Source of the DNA: an uncultured Oscillospiraceae bacterium
Lineage (GTDB): Bacteria; Bacillota; Clostridia; Oscillospirales; Ruminococcaceae
Reading direction: 5' to 3'
Assembly: GCA_934462925.1 (NCBI GenBank)
Contig: CAKSIT010000002.1
Span: 163,344-227,343, forward strand
DNA: 64,000 nucleotides
The notes beneath the pieces were generated by a model, which was not told the origin of the DNA, did no database searches, and saw only the letters and a program-made list of their open reading frames with translations. Positions 6,925 through 15,257 of this stretch are shown here, piece after piece (within the stretch, counting starts at the first letter, position 1; every line of letters begins with the position of its first letter). The position numbers and the translations under genes were made by a program.

Positions 6925-9144
6925 TTGAACGGGACGGATATCGCAGGGGAGCTTTCAACAATAAGCGGCACGGTGGAGGACGTCGTTTTCTTTAACGAGG
7001 AGAACGGCTACATTGTGCTGGGGCTTGACGTGGGCGGAGAGCTTGTGACGGCGGTGGGCTGCATGGGCGACGTGCGCGAGGGCGAGAGCCTCACGCTCTA
7101 CGGGGAATACGTCAACTCGCAGAAGTACGGCAGGCAGTTCAAAACCGAGATATTCGAGCGCGCCCTGCCGCAGACGGCGGACGCGCTGCGCCGCTATCTG
7201 GGTTCGGGCGTTATCGCGGGGATAGGGCCGTCGCTTGCAAGGCGTATCGTTCAGGCGTACGGCGAGGACACCGTGGACGTTCTCGAAAACTCGCCCGCGC
7301 AGTTAAGCGCCATAAAGGGCATAACCACCGAGCGCGCGCTTGCTATCGGCAAGGAATTTCGCAGGATAACGGGGCTGCGCAAGGCGATGACGTTCTTTTC
7401 AAAGTACGGCATACAGCCCGTTTACATAGCCGCCGCGTGGAAGCAGTACGAGGGCGCTACGGTAAAGATAGTAAGCGAGAATCCCTACTGCCTGTGTGCG
7501 AACGGGATAGAGCTGCCTTTCAGGGACGCGGACCGCATGGCGCTTGACCTTGGCGTGCCGCCAGACAGCGAGGAGCGCATTTACGCGGGTATTCTGTGGG
7601 TGCTGAGAACGGGCGCTTCAAACGGCAGCACCTGCCTGCCCGAGCCGCTGCTGAGCGAACGGGTATGCTCGGCGCTTTCCGTAAGCGAGGGCAGCTACTA
7701 TAACGCGCTTAAAATGACCGAGGAGCGCGGCGAGATAGTTATAGACGGCAGGGACGAGGGACGTTTTGTTTTCTTAAGCGACCTTTACGGCGCTGAGCGC
7801 TACATAGCGGAAAAAACCGCGGAGCTTATAAAGGCGGGCGGCGAAACGGACGCCGACTTTTCAAAGGAAATTTCCGCCATTGAGTGGACGGAGAACATAA
7901 CCTACGAGGGGCTTCAGCGCGAGGCTATAAACGCCTGCATGAACAACCGCGTGTTTATACTGACGGGCGGCCCCGGTACGGGCAAAACCACAACGCTAAA
8001 CGCCGTTATATCGCTTTGCAGGCAGCGCGGGCAGAAGATAAAGCTCGCAGCGCCCACGGGAAGGGCTGCAAAGCGCATGGCGGAGCTTACGGGCGCGCCC
8101 GCGCAGACTATCCACCGCCTGCTTGAGGTGGACTTTGCCGCGGGGGGGAGCTCGTTCAAGCGAAACGAGGAGAACCCGCTTAGCTGCGACGTGCTCATAA
8201 TCGACGAGATGTCCATGGTGGACACGCAGCTTATGGCTTCGCTGCTGCACTCGCTGCGCGGAAAAACGCGGCTTGTTATGGTGGGCGACAGCAGCCAGCT
8301 GCCGTCAGTAGGGGCGGGCAACGTGCTGGGCGACCTTATCGCAAGCGGCAGAGTGCCTGTGGTGGAGCTTAAGCAGATATTCAGGCAGGCGGCGCAGAGC
8401 CTTATCGTAACAAACGCGCACCGGATAGTGCGCGGAGAGTACCCGATACTAAACGACAGGAAGAACGACTTTTTCTTCATGCCCTCCGACAGCGAGGAGA
8501 ACACCCTGCGCCTTGTGGTGGAGCTTTGCAAAACGCGCCTGCCCGCAAGCTACGGCTACGACCCGCTCGACGACATACAGGTGCTGTGTCCGTCGCGCAT
8601 GGGTACGGTAGGCACGCAGAGCCTGAACCACGAGTTACAGCTGGCGCTCAATCCGCCGTCAAAGGACAAGCGCGAGGTAAAGTTCATGAACACGCTTTTC
8701 CGCGAGGGCGACAAGATAATGCAGACCAAAAACGACTACGATGTGGAATGGCGGCGCGGCGCGGAGAAGTCACACGGGATATTCAACGGCGACATAGGCA
8801 GGATAGCCGAAGCCGACCGCGTGAACGAGAACGTTGAGATAGACTTTGACGGCAGGCGCGCGCACTACGACAGCGAAATGCTGAAGAAAATAGAACACGC
8901 CTACGCCGTGACCATACATAAAAGTCAGGGCAGCGAGTACCCCGCCGTGATAATTCCGCTGCCGAACGGCATGGACAGGCTGTCCTACCGCAACCTGCTT
9001 TACACCGCCGTTACCCGCGCCAAGAAAACGCTTATCATCATAGGCACGGTGGGCAAGGTGTACAGCATGGTAGACAACGACCGCCGCACGCAGCGCTACA
9101 CCTGCCTGCGCGCGTATCTGGAGGAACATTTTGACAAGGCGTGA
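6925..9144 (+). CDS. recD2: RecD2-type ATP-dependent DNA helicase (SF1B)
   Basis: A 739-residue helicase of the stand-alone RecD2/RecD-like type. The N-terminal OB-like region and helix-hairpin-helix repeats (YLGSGVIAGIGPSLARRIV, about 90-200) precede the motor. The motor has Walker A GGPGTGKTTTLNAV, motif Ia APTGRAAKRM, Walker B DEMSMVD, motif III GDSSQLPSVGAG, motif V AYAVTIHKSQGSEYP and motif VI LLYTAVTRAKK. It unwinds DNA 5'-to-3' and is linked to repair and genome stability rather than RecBCD. I chose TTG 6925 because AGGAGAA lies 6 nt upstream; GTG 6919 would abut the site. It overlaps the next gene by 14 bp. Confidence 0.93.
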   Translation: MNGTDIAGELSTISGTVEDVVFFNEENGYIVLGLDVGGELVTAVGCMGDVREGESLTLYGEYVNSQKYGRQFKTEIFERALPQTADALRRYLGSGVIAGIGPSLARRIVQAYGEDTVDVLENSPAQLSAIKGITTERALAIGKEFRRITGLRKAMTFFSKYGIQPVYIAAAWKQYEGATVKIVSENPYCLCANGIELPFRDADRMALDLGVPPDSEERIYAGILWVLRTGASNGSTCLPEPLLSERVCSALSVSEGSYYNALKMTEERGEIVIDGRDEGRFVFLSDLYGAERYIAEKTAELIKAGGETDADFSKEISAIEWTENITYEGLQREAINACMNNRVFILTGGPGTGKTTTLNAVISLCRQRGQKIKLAAPTGRAAKRMAELTGAPAQTIHRLLEVDFAAGGSSFKRNEENPLSCDVLIIDEMSMVDTQLMASLLHSLRGKTRLVMVGDSSQLPSVGAGNVLGDLIASGRVPVVELKQIFRQAAQSLIVTNAHRIVRGEYPILNDRKNDFFFMPSDSEENTLRLVVELCKTRLPASYGYDPLDDIQVLCPSRMGTVGTQSLNHELQLALNPPSKDKREVKFMNTLFREGDKIMQTKNDYDVEWRRGAEKSHGIFNGDIGRIAEADRVNENVEIDFDGRRAHYDSEMLKKIEHAYAVTIHKSQGSEYPAVIIPLPNGMDRLSYRNLLYTAVTRAKKTLIIIGTVGKVYSMVDNDRRTQRYTCLRAYLEEHFDKA

Positions 9145-9778
9145 GCTTTCGCGGGCGCTGGCGTCGCTGCTTGCGCCTAATCGCTGCCCGTTTTGCGGCG
9201 GCATTATCGGCGCGTTTGAGTACTGGCACGAGCGCTGCTATATAACCCTGCGCGACTACGACGGCGCAGAACCCGTCCCCGAGGGGCTGAGCGGGCTTAC
9301 CGCGCCGTATGTCTACGAGGGCGCGGTAAGGGCGGCGCTTTTGCAGTACAAGGGCAGGCCCATGGGGAGCTATGCAGAGCCTTTCGCGCTTATTATGGCG
9401 GAGCGGCTCGGCAGGGTGAGCGCGGACGTGCTTGTGCCTGTGCCGAGCAGGCGCACGGCAACGCTGCTTCGCGGGTTTCAGCCTGCGGAGCGGCTTGCGA
9501 AGCGGCTTTCGCGCATATGCGGCGTGCGGTGCGAGAACGCGCTGGGCGCTCGCGGCGGGGAGCAAAAGCGGCTGCGAGCGCAAAGCCGCCGCAAAAACGC
9601 GCAGACGTCGTTTTTCCTTAAGCGTACCGAAGCAGTCGCGGGGAAGCGCGTGCTTCTCGTTGACGACATATGCACCACGGGCAGCACGCTTGCAGCCTGC
9701 GCGGAGCTTCTGCGCAAGGCGGGCGCGGCGGACGTAAGCGGCGTTGTGCTTGCACGTGCGATTTCGTCACGAAAATGA
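9131..9778 (+). CDS. ComFC-like phosphoribosyltransferase-fold protein
   Basis: A 215-residue protein of the ComFC/GntX family. An N-terminal zinc-binding segment (NRCPFCGG...HERC, residues 18-37) is followed by a phosphoribosyltransferase fold with the PRPP loop VLLVDDICTTGST (about 173-185) and VPVPSRRTATLLRGFQPAERLAKRL. ComFC acts with the ComFA translocase in DNA uptake; no comFA is visible here, so the role could instead be general. The start TTG 9131 lies inside the helicase gene with GAGGAA upstream. Confidence 0.85.
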   Translation: MTRRELSRALASLLAPNRCPFCGGIIGAFEYWHERCYITLRDYDGAEPVPEGLSGLTAPYVYEGAVRAALLQYKGRPMGSYAEPFALIMAERLGRVSADVLVPVPSRRTATLLRGFQPAERLAKRLSRICGVRCENALGARGGEQKRLRAQSRRKNAQTSFFLKRTEAVAGKRVLLVDDICTTGSTLAACAELLRKAGAADVSGVVLARAISSRK

Positions 9779-9796
9779 AATATTTTCTGTGGGGAC

Positions 9797-9825
9797 TTGC
9801 ATTTTTCTAAAGAATATGCTACAAT
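9797..9825 (+). promoter_or_regulatory. extended -10 promoter of the 40-residue ORF
   Basis: TTGCAT (9797-9802), a 17-bp spacer and TGC-TACAAT (9820-9825). A leader with a GCCTGC/GCAGGC hairpin (9842-9866) separates it from the small ORF at 9901. Confidence 0.8.
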
Positions 9826-9900
9826 ATAACAAAGAGAAAGCGCCTGCGGGCGAAAGCGTTGCAGGCACGGAGAGTGCAAGTATTCAAAAGAGGTGCAGAC

Positions 9901-10023
9901 ATGGACAAGGATAAGGAAAAAAGACCCGAGGAGAAAGCCCCTGCGGACAAAACGTGGGTAGACGATATGAAGCAGGAGCTGGAGGACTATATAGAGGAGC
10001 AGGGAATATATATAAGACAGTAA
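9901..10023 (+). CDS. 40-residue charged small protein, unknown
   Basis: A short frame (MDKDKEKRPEEKAPADKTWV... ending EEQGIYIRQ) preceded by AGAGGTG 5 nt upstream. A good promoter lies 75 bp further up and a terminator hairpin begins 4 nt after the stop. That makes a complete single-gene transcription unit. The N-terminal half is Lys/Glu/Pro-rich and probably disordered; the C-terminal half (VDDMKQELEDYIEEQG) could form an amphipathic helix. No signal, membrane segment or known family is seen. Confidence 0.65.
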   Translation: MDKDKEKRPEEKAPADKTWVDDMKQELEDYIEEQGIYIRQ

Positions 10024-10027
10024 AAAA

Positions 10028-10054
10028 ACGGCGGCTCGCATTCAGAGCCGCCGT
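10028..10054. terminator. terminator hairpin, first copy of 27-bp direct repeat (repeat B)
   Basis: ACGGCGGCTC paired with GAGCCGCCGT around GCATTCA, preceded by seven A's. It is identical to 10243-10269. It sits 4 nt after the small ORF and its T-side is interrupted by element B. Confidence 0.85.
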
Positions 10055-10242
10055 CAGCTTGTCGAAAAAGTCTATTTTGCCCGCGTATGCGGGCTTTGAA
10101 ATAACTTTTTTGCCTCGGGTTTCCCGAGGCAAAAAACTCTCCTATCCGCGCAAGTGTGCGGTTTGACGGTGTGCCGTCAAACCGTGCGCGCAGCGCGGAT
10201 GCCCCGTCGGAAAACCCCCGTATGGGGTTTTTCGACGGTCTG
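10055..10242 (+). mobile_element. terminator-flanked structured repeat, copy B (188 bp)
   Basis: The most intact copy. Ends are CAGCTTGTCGAAAAA and TTTTTCGACGGTCTG, imperfect inverted repeats. In order it holds the hairpin GCCCGC-GTAT-GCGGGC; the bidirectional-terminator-like hairpin with TTTTTTGCCTCGGG paired to CCCGAGGCAAAAAA; a long stem with outer arms ATCCGCGC and GCGCGGAT around CGGTTTGACGG-TGTG-CCGTCAAACCG; and AAAACCCCC-GTAT-GGGGTTTT. Perfect 27-bp direct repeats, each a whole terminator hairpin, flank it. It lies between convergent genes. Confidence 0.87.
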
Positions 10243-10269
10243 ACGGCGGCTCGCATTCAGAGCCGCCGT
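10243..10269. terminator. terminator hairpin, second copy of 27-bp direct repeat (repeat B)
   Basis: Identical to 10028-10054 and followed by TTTTTG. It begins 9 nt beyond the stop of the minus-strand SpoIID-domain gene. In the undisrupted state one hairpin would have served both convergent genes (A-tract on one side, T-tract on the other). Confidence 0.85.
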
Positions 10270-10278
10270 TTTTGTATC

Positions 10279-11745
10279 TTAGTAAACCTCCGTACCCGTG
10301 TAGTAAAACTCGAGTATCTGCTTGTAGTCCCAGCCCCAGTAGGTGGCAAGGGCGTTCGCGCCGTTCTGGCTGAGTCCCACGCCGTGACCGTAGCCGTAGG
10401 TGGTTATGGTAAAGCTGTCAGTCGCTTCGTCGTAGCTTATGTCAAACGCGCTCGAGCGGATATCGTAGCCCATTATTCGCTGCCTGAACACGCGCCCCGA
10501 AATCTTTACGGTGTCGCCGTCGCTGTCGATATAGCTGTGATAGCCGCCTATGCTCATCTGCTCGACATATTTGCCGTCAACGCGCTTGTCTATCGTGAAC
10601 CATTCCGCAGGGCTGCCCGTAAGGGAAATGCCCGTTTTGTTGTATATGCGGGACTTCATGTCGTCCGCGGAGAACGTCGCCGTCCTGCCGTAGTTGGGGT
10701 CGTACTGCTCGTCAAGCTCGCAGTAAACGCTTGTGAGGTATGAGTAATAGTTGCCCCACACTGTTTCGCTTGAAGCCGTGCTGCCCGCAGAGGAAGCGGA
10801 ATACACAGCCTGAATAAGCGAGCCGTCGCAATACACCGCCTGCCCTATAACGGAGGCGGTAAGCGTGCGCACGGAGTCGTTAACGCTGTCGCTCAGTATA
10901 ACGCTCGGGTAGCTGCCGTATTTGTTGCAGTACTTTATGTAGGTGTACGCCGCCACCGCCTGCGCCTTTATTGCCTCGGGCGCAAAGGTGTAGCCCACCT
11001 CGTTTTGCGTAACGCGCGACACAATGTCAAGCGCAGAACCCGACACCGTAACGCCGCCGTTGTTTACGTAGAGTATCTCGTCCGCAACGTCCGTGGGTAT
11101 CTCCTCGGGCTGGCGCGGCGCTGTAGTGGAGGGCGTAGTGTCCTCTACCTTAATGCCGCCGCCCGCAGCCGATGTGCTTGCAGACTCGGGAGTAGTCGCA
11201 GCGGTGGTAGTCGTGGTCGCGGTGGTTGTGCTGGTCGCAGGCGTTGTAGTTGTGGCGGGAGTGGTTGAAGTCGCGGGCGTCGTGGTTACAGGCGCGGGCG
11301 CTGTTTCGGGGGGAGTCGTCGCGGTCGTTGTAGTTGCGGGCGGCTCGGGTTCGGCGGTCTCCTCGGGTACTACGATAAGCTCGGACTCCTCGCTCTCCTG
11401 CGCGGTTTCTTCCGTGTCGATAAGCTCGACGCTCTCGAAGGTCTGCTCCTGCGGCTCTATGTCGCCGCGCTCCATAAACGTGCTGGATACGGGGCGCTCG
11501 GACAGCGGGGGCTGCGCAAAAGTCAGCTGCTCTATGTAGACAGCTTGCTGCTGCTGCGCGTCTGGCGCGATAAAGTCTACCGTACCCTGCCCGTGAAGCT
11601 CGTCCTCGGGGCGCTGCTCGGTTTCCTGCTGCGGCTGCCGCGCGGGCGCGGTTTTCTCTACCGTGCCGCTAACCCCGCAGCTAAGCAGGAACACGTTGCT
11701 TATAAGCAGCGCCGCTATGATTTGTGTGAGTGAAAGATGTTTCAT
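10279..11745 (-). CDS. SpoIID/LytB-domain lipoprotein
   Basis: A 488-residue exported protein. The N-terminus is a lipoprotein signal with lipobox FLLSC (Cys23). Residues about 25-215 are low-complexity: acidic, then a Thr/Pro/Ala-rich linker with repeated TTTPATST-like units that probably spans the wall. Residues about 215-488 form a SpoIID domain, with the catalytic-type glutamate in TQNEVGYTFAPEAIKAQAVAAYTY and the C-terminal GYGHGVGLSQNGA motif. SpoIID proteins are lytic transglycosylases acting on peptidoglycan stripped of stem peptides. This lipoprotein, downstream of three sortase genes, may be a vegetative or sporulation paralogue. It is the last gene of the minus-strand unit. Confidence 0.85.
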   Translation of the reverse strand: MKHLSLTQIIAALLISNVFLLSCGVSGTVEKTAPARQPQQETEQRPEDELHGQGTVDFIAPDAQQQQAVYIEQLTFAQPPLSERPVSSTFMERGDIEPQEQTFESVELIDTEETAQESEESELIVVPEETAEPEPPATTTTATTPPETAPAPVTTTPATSTTPATTTTPATSTTTATTTTTAATTPESASTSAAGGGIKVEDTTPSTTAPRQPEEIPTDVADEILYVNNGGVTVSGSALDIVSRVTQNEVGYTFAPEAIKAQAVAAYTYIKYCNKYGSYPSVILSDSVNDSVRTLTASVIGQAVYCDGSLIQAVYSASSAGSTASSETVWGNYYSYLTSVYCELDEQYDPNYGRTATFSADDMKSRIYNKTGISLTGSPAEWFTIDKRVDGKYVEQMSIGGYHSYIDSDGDTVKISGRVFRQRIMGYDIRSSAFDISYDEATDSFTITTYGYGHGVGLSQNGANALATYWGWDYKQILEFYYTGTEVY

Positions 11746-11763
11746 GTCTTCTCCGTCAGAATG

Positions 11764-12861
11764 TCAGGCGGGGTCGTCCTCAAGACCGTTTTCCTTGATG
11801 TACTCGTCCATGCCCTTTACAAGGGAGGTATCCCATGTTCTGCCCGACCATGTGTTGCCGTAGATGTCGTAGTACGCGTCAAAGTACTTTATGCTCTTTT
11901 TGCGCGCGATTTTTGAGGTGTCCACCTCGGGCATTTCGTTCTCGCGGACCTTTCTTGCAACCACCACAAGGCGCATATTCTTAACGCCCGTTGACTCGTC
12001 GCAGGTGGACATTGTAAGCAGCTCGTCGCCGTACTCTATGTCAACGCCCGTTTCGTAAATGCTGCGGTCCATGCACTCTAGAACATAGTTGTAGAACTCC
12101 GAGGAGTTCTTGAAGTATACGTAGTTTGTGTAGTCGAACAGGTCGCCGTGTTCCTCCTCGGTATTCACCTTGAAGACAGCGAAAATCTTGTACTTGTTGT
12201 CCTGATAGAGCGTGTTGAAGTCCACAACGGGTGACATTTTAAGGAACTCGATATCTTTGGAATAGTTGGTAAGCGCCGTGAACTTGTACTTGTAGAGCAT
12301 ATTATGCCCGTAGAGTATCGTGTTGTTTGGCATTACCCCCGGGCCGAACTTGCCCTCGTAGTCGGTGAATATCGTACCCTCGAACAGGTCGCTGCCGTCA
12401 AAGTCCTTGTGCAGGTAATACTCGTTGTCAGGCCCTTGTACAACGGGGTAGTCTATATTCGTGCCGGGAATGTTTATCCAGCCGACAAAATCGTTGTTTG
12501 CGGCGTAAAGCGCGGCGTACTCCTCGTTTACAGAACCCTCGGGGAGCTGCTCTATCTCCTGCTGCGTGGGGGTCTGGTTCTTAAGCTGCACTATGTAGGC
12601 GTTGACGGCGCTGCCGCCGCCCGTGCCGTCGGGATTATCAGTTTTTTCAACGCCCGCGTAGAGCATGAGGTTGCGCGCGATAATCACCGCCGCGCCCACG
12701 AAGATAACGAGTGCGAGCAGGAATATCACCTTGCGGAATATTTCTGTCGCGCTGTCGCCTTTCCACGGGATAAGCCCCTTGACAATGCTCTTAAAGAGGT
12801 TCTCCTTTTTTCTTTTCTTTCTTTTCTTTTTGGGAGAAAAGCTCGTTTCCATTTCTGCCAT
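11764..12861 (-). CDS. class B sortase (third of three)
   Basis: A 365-residue membrane transpeptidase. A Lys/Arg-rich cytoplasmic head (1-30) is followed by the motif LIPWKGD (30-36) and one membrane anchor (about 45-65). A Ser/Gly linker leads to the catalytic domain: His186 in ILYGHNM, Cys287 in LLTMSTC and Arg297 in RLVVVARK. All three catalytic residues are present. The class B call rests on the STC context, domain size and the insertion before the cysteine. Sortases link surface proteins to cell-wall peptides; no sorting-signal substrate is encoded in the window. It is 32 nt downstream of the second sortase and 18 nt upstream of the SpoIID-domain gene. Confidence 0.88.
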   Translation of the reverse strand: MAEMETSFSPKKKRKKRKKENLFKSIVKGLIPWKGDSATEIFRKVIFLLALVIFVGAAVIIARNLMLYAGVEKTDNPDGTGGGSAVNAYIVQLKNQTPTQQEIEQLPEGSVNEEYAALYAANNDFVGWINIPGTNIDYPVVQGPDNEYYLHKDFDGSDLFEGTIFTDYEGKFGPGVMPNNTILYGHNMLYKYKFTALTNYSKDIEFLKMSPVVDFNTLYQDNKYKIFAVFKVNTEEEHGDLFDYTNYVYFKNSSEFYNYVLECMDRSIYETGVDIEYGDELLTMSTCDESTGVKNMRLVVVARKVRENEMPEVDTSKIARKKSIKYFDAYYDIYGNTWSGRTWDTSLVKGMDEYIKENGLEDDPA

Positions 12862-12893
12862 GCGGATTCATTCCTTTCGGTGTGCCATTTTGC

Positions 12894-13949
12894 TTAGTAT
12901 GTGTAACCCTGAATAAGGTCTGCGGGCCATTGCCTGCCGCCCCACGAGCCGCCGTAGTAGCGGTAGTATTTCTCAAAGTAAAGCGGGTCGGGGTTTGCGT
13001 AGGCGCGCTCAACGTCAACCGTGGGGTCTTCGCCGTCGCGTACCTTTCTCGCGAACACCACCCAACGCAGGTCGAACGCGTCGCCGTAGTCGAAAATGCA
13101 CGTTGAGAGCGTTAGCAGCTCGTCGCCGTACTTCAGGTCAACGTCGGGGCTGTAGAACGTGCTGCGGTCGAGAATGTTAGCGCAGTAGTCGTCGAACTCC
13201 GCCTTAGAGCCGAAGTTAAGCCCGTCGATATATCTGAACACCTCGCCGTCCTTTTTGCGCACGTTCATCAGCACTCCCGCGAAAATCTTGTAGGTGCTTT
13301 TTTCGTAAAGCGTGCTGAACGTGAGCGTGGGGTGCTGCTTGTAGAACTCCATGCCCGTGTTGCCGCTGGGACGGTAGTTAAAGTAGCGCGTAAGCCTTGC
13401 GAAGTACTCGCCAGACGACATATTGTGTCCGTAAAGCACGATATTCGCGGGCTGGCCGTCGGCGGTTATCGGGTCGCGGTAGTCCGCGAATATAGCGCCC
13501 GAAACGCTCTTGTCGCCCTTGTAGTTGTGGTCAAGGTAGTAGGAGTTGTCGTCGCTTTGCATTACAACATAGTCTATGAACGGGTCGTCCTCGTCGCCTA
13601 TGGTTATCCAGCCAACAACGTCCTCGTTTATTTCAAGCAGCGGCAGGAACTCCTCCATTACCTGCGGGTGTTCGCGCTGAAGCTCCTCGCGCTTTGTCGT
13701 GTCTATTTCTACCGTTGTGCTGCCCGTGCCTGTGCCGTGGTAAAGGTTAGACAGGTCGTTGTTGTCCTTGGTGTCATTTACCTTGTTGTTTGCGGTAATC
13801 CCTAAGGAAACGAGCGACACCACAAGCACTATAAGCGCCGCAAGGAATATTATCTTGCGCACCATTTCAAGGGGCTTGTCGCCTTTCCACGGTATAAGGT
13901 ATTTTGCCACGCGGAGCATGGGGTTTTCTTTCTCAACAAAGTTTGCCAT
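12894..13949 (-). CDS. class B sortase (second of three)
   Basis: A 351-residue paralogue of its neighbours. A short cytoplasmic head with YLIPWKGD (residues 18-24) is followed by one membrane anchor (about 33-52). The catalytic domain has His175 (VLYGHNM), Cys284 (LLTLSTC) and Arg295 (RWVVFARK), all present. It shares the IPWKGD motif at the membrane with the third sortase, which points to a common cytoplasmic partner or recent duplication (inference). It is separated from the upstream sortase by 33 nt, so the genes are co-transcribed. Confidence 0.88.
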   Translation of the reverse strand: MANFVEKENPMLRVAKYLIPWKGDKPLEMVRKIIFLAALIVLVVSLVSLGITANNKVNDTKDNNDLSNLYHGTGTGSTTVEIDTTKREELQREHPQVMEEFLPLLEINEDVVGWITIGDEDDPFIDYVVMQSDDNSYYLDHNYKGDKSVSGAIFADYRDPITADGQPANIVLYGHNMSSGEYFARLTRYFNYRPSGNTGMEFYKQHPTLTFSTLYEKSTYKIFAGVLMNVRKKDGEVFRYIDGLNFGSKAEFDDYCANILDRSTFYSPDVDLKYGDELLTLSTCIFDYGDAFDLRWVVFARKVRDGEDPTVDVERAYANPDPLYFEKYYRYYGGSWGGRQWPADLIQGYTY

Positions 13950-13982
13950 ATTTTCCCCTCCTGTTTTTATCTCTCGGAGTTA

Positions 13983-15188
13983 TCAGCCGCCGTAGCTCAG
14001 CAGCTTTGACTTGTCCCAGACGCTGCCGTACCACTGACCGCCTATAAGGTCATAATAGTAGTCAAACAATTTTGCCTGATAGTTTCGCACAGCGACTGTG
14101 GTATCCACAAATTCGCTTTCCCCCGGGCGAACCTTTCTCGCAAATACTACCCAGCGCGTGTCAACGCTCTCGCCGAGCGGCCAGTAGCAGGTAGACAGCG
14201 TGAGCAGCTGGTCGCCGTAGTCAAGGTCTACGTCCGTAAAGAACCAGCTTCTGTCCATGACCTCGATAATGTAGTTGTTGAAGTCCTCCTTTGAACTGAA
14301 GCGGGTCTTTGAGGTGTACTTGAACACCTCGCCGTATTTCGACTGGGTGTTAAGCAGCATTGCCGCGAATATCTTGTAGGTCTGGCTGCCGCCGTCGGGC
14401 GTTGCAAGCATTACCGTGGGGTGAACCTTATAAAATGCGATAGGCTCGCGGCTTACGTCGTTGGGCGCGTAATGCCCGAGCGTTGCGAAGAACTCGCCGC
14501 TTATCATGTTGTGGCCGTAGAGGATTATGTTGTCGTCCGTGCCGTCCCACTTGTTCTTCTTGTCGGAGTATATCGTACCCGTTATCGAATCGTTGCCGTA
14601 AAAGTCGTGGTCAAGATAGTAGCTGTTGTCGCCCGAGCTTACCACAACGTTGTTTATCGGCGTACCCGTTATTTTTATCCATGCGCGCGTGTCGGAGTTT
14701 ATCGCTTTAAGCGCGTTGAAATCAATGTTGAGCGGCGTGTTCGTTACGGGCGTTACGTTTATTTCCTCGGTTTCGTCCGTTACCTCGCCGTTTGTGCCTG
14801 TCGTGCCGTTTGTCGCGAACGGGTCGCGGTTCAGGTCTACGTCAATCGTACCCGTGGGCGAACCCGCTATCTCCGCGAGCTTGTCGTTCGTGGCAGCGCC
14901 GTTGTTCATTGCGAACAGCTGCCGCACGAGGAACACTATAGTCGCCGCGAATATGACGACAGCTGCAATGAGTATCAGCTTGCGCGCCTTTTCGCCCGCG
15001 GGGTCGTTCTTCTGCGGGAACACCGCCGCCGCGAAGCGCTGCATGGGGCTTTTGGGCCTGCCTTTTATTTTGTCGGGGCACTTGGCGGGCTTTTTGGGCG
15101 CGTCGTAAAAATCAAGCTTGCTGAGCGCTATATCCTTTGACGAAGCGCTTTTTTTGTCCTTTTTAGGTTTCTCTGTATAGTTTGCCAT
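13983..15188 (-). CDS. class B sortase (first of three)
   Basis: The longest of the three, at 401 residues. The cytoplasmic head is extended and very Lys/Pro-rich (residues 1-57), ending in FPQKND in place of IPWKGD. A membrane anchor (about 70-92), a Thr/Asn-rich linker (about 95-155) and a catalytic domain follow, with His226 (ILYGHNM), Cys334 (LLTLSTC) and Arg345 (RWVVFARK). Because it diverges most in head and linker, it probably has its own substrate or location. The ATG has AAAGGGG upstream. It is 69 nt downstream of pncC. Confidence 0.88.
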   Translation of the reverse strand: MANYTEKPKKDKKSASSKDIALSKLDFYDAPKKPAKCPDKIKGRPKSPMQRFAAAVFPQKNDPAGEKARKLILIAAVVIFAATIVFLVRQLFAMNNGAATNDKLAEIAGSPTGTIDVDLNRDPFATNGTTGTNGEVTDETEEINVTPVTNTPLNIDFNALKAINSDTRAWIKITGTPINNVVVSSGDNSYYLDHDFYGNDSITGTIYSDKKNKWDGTDDNIILYGHNMISGEFFATLGHYAPNDVSREPIAFYKVHPTVMLATPDGGSQTYKIFAAMLLNTQSKYGEVFKYTSKTRFSSKEDFNNYIIEVMDRSWFFTDVDLDYGDQLLTLSTCYWPLGESVDTRWVVFARKVRPGESEFVDTTVAVRNYQAKLFDYYYDLIGGQWYGSVWDKSKLLSYGG

Positions 15189-15257
15189 TTCTTTTCCCCT
15201 TTCGGAACGTTAAGGCGGTATAGCGCCAAAACTCATAATCGGCTTTGCGCTTTGTTT

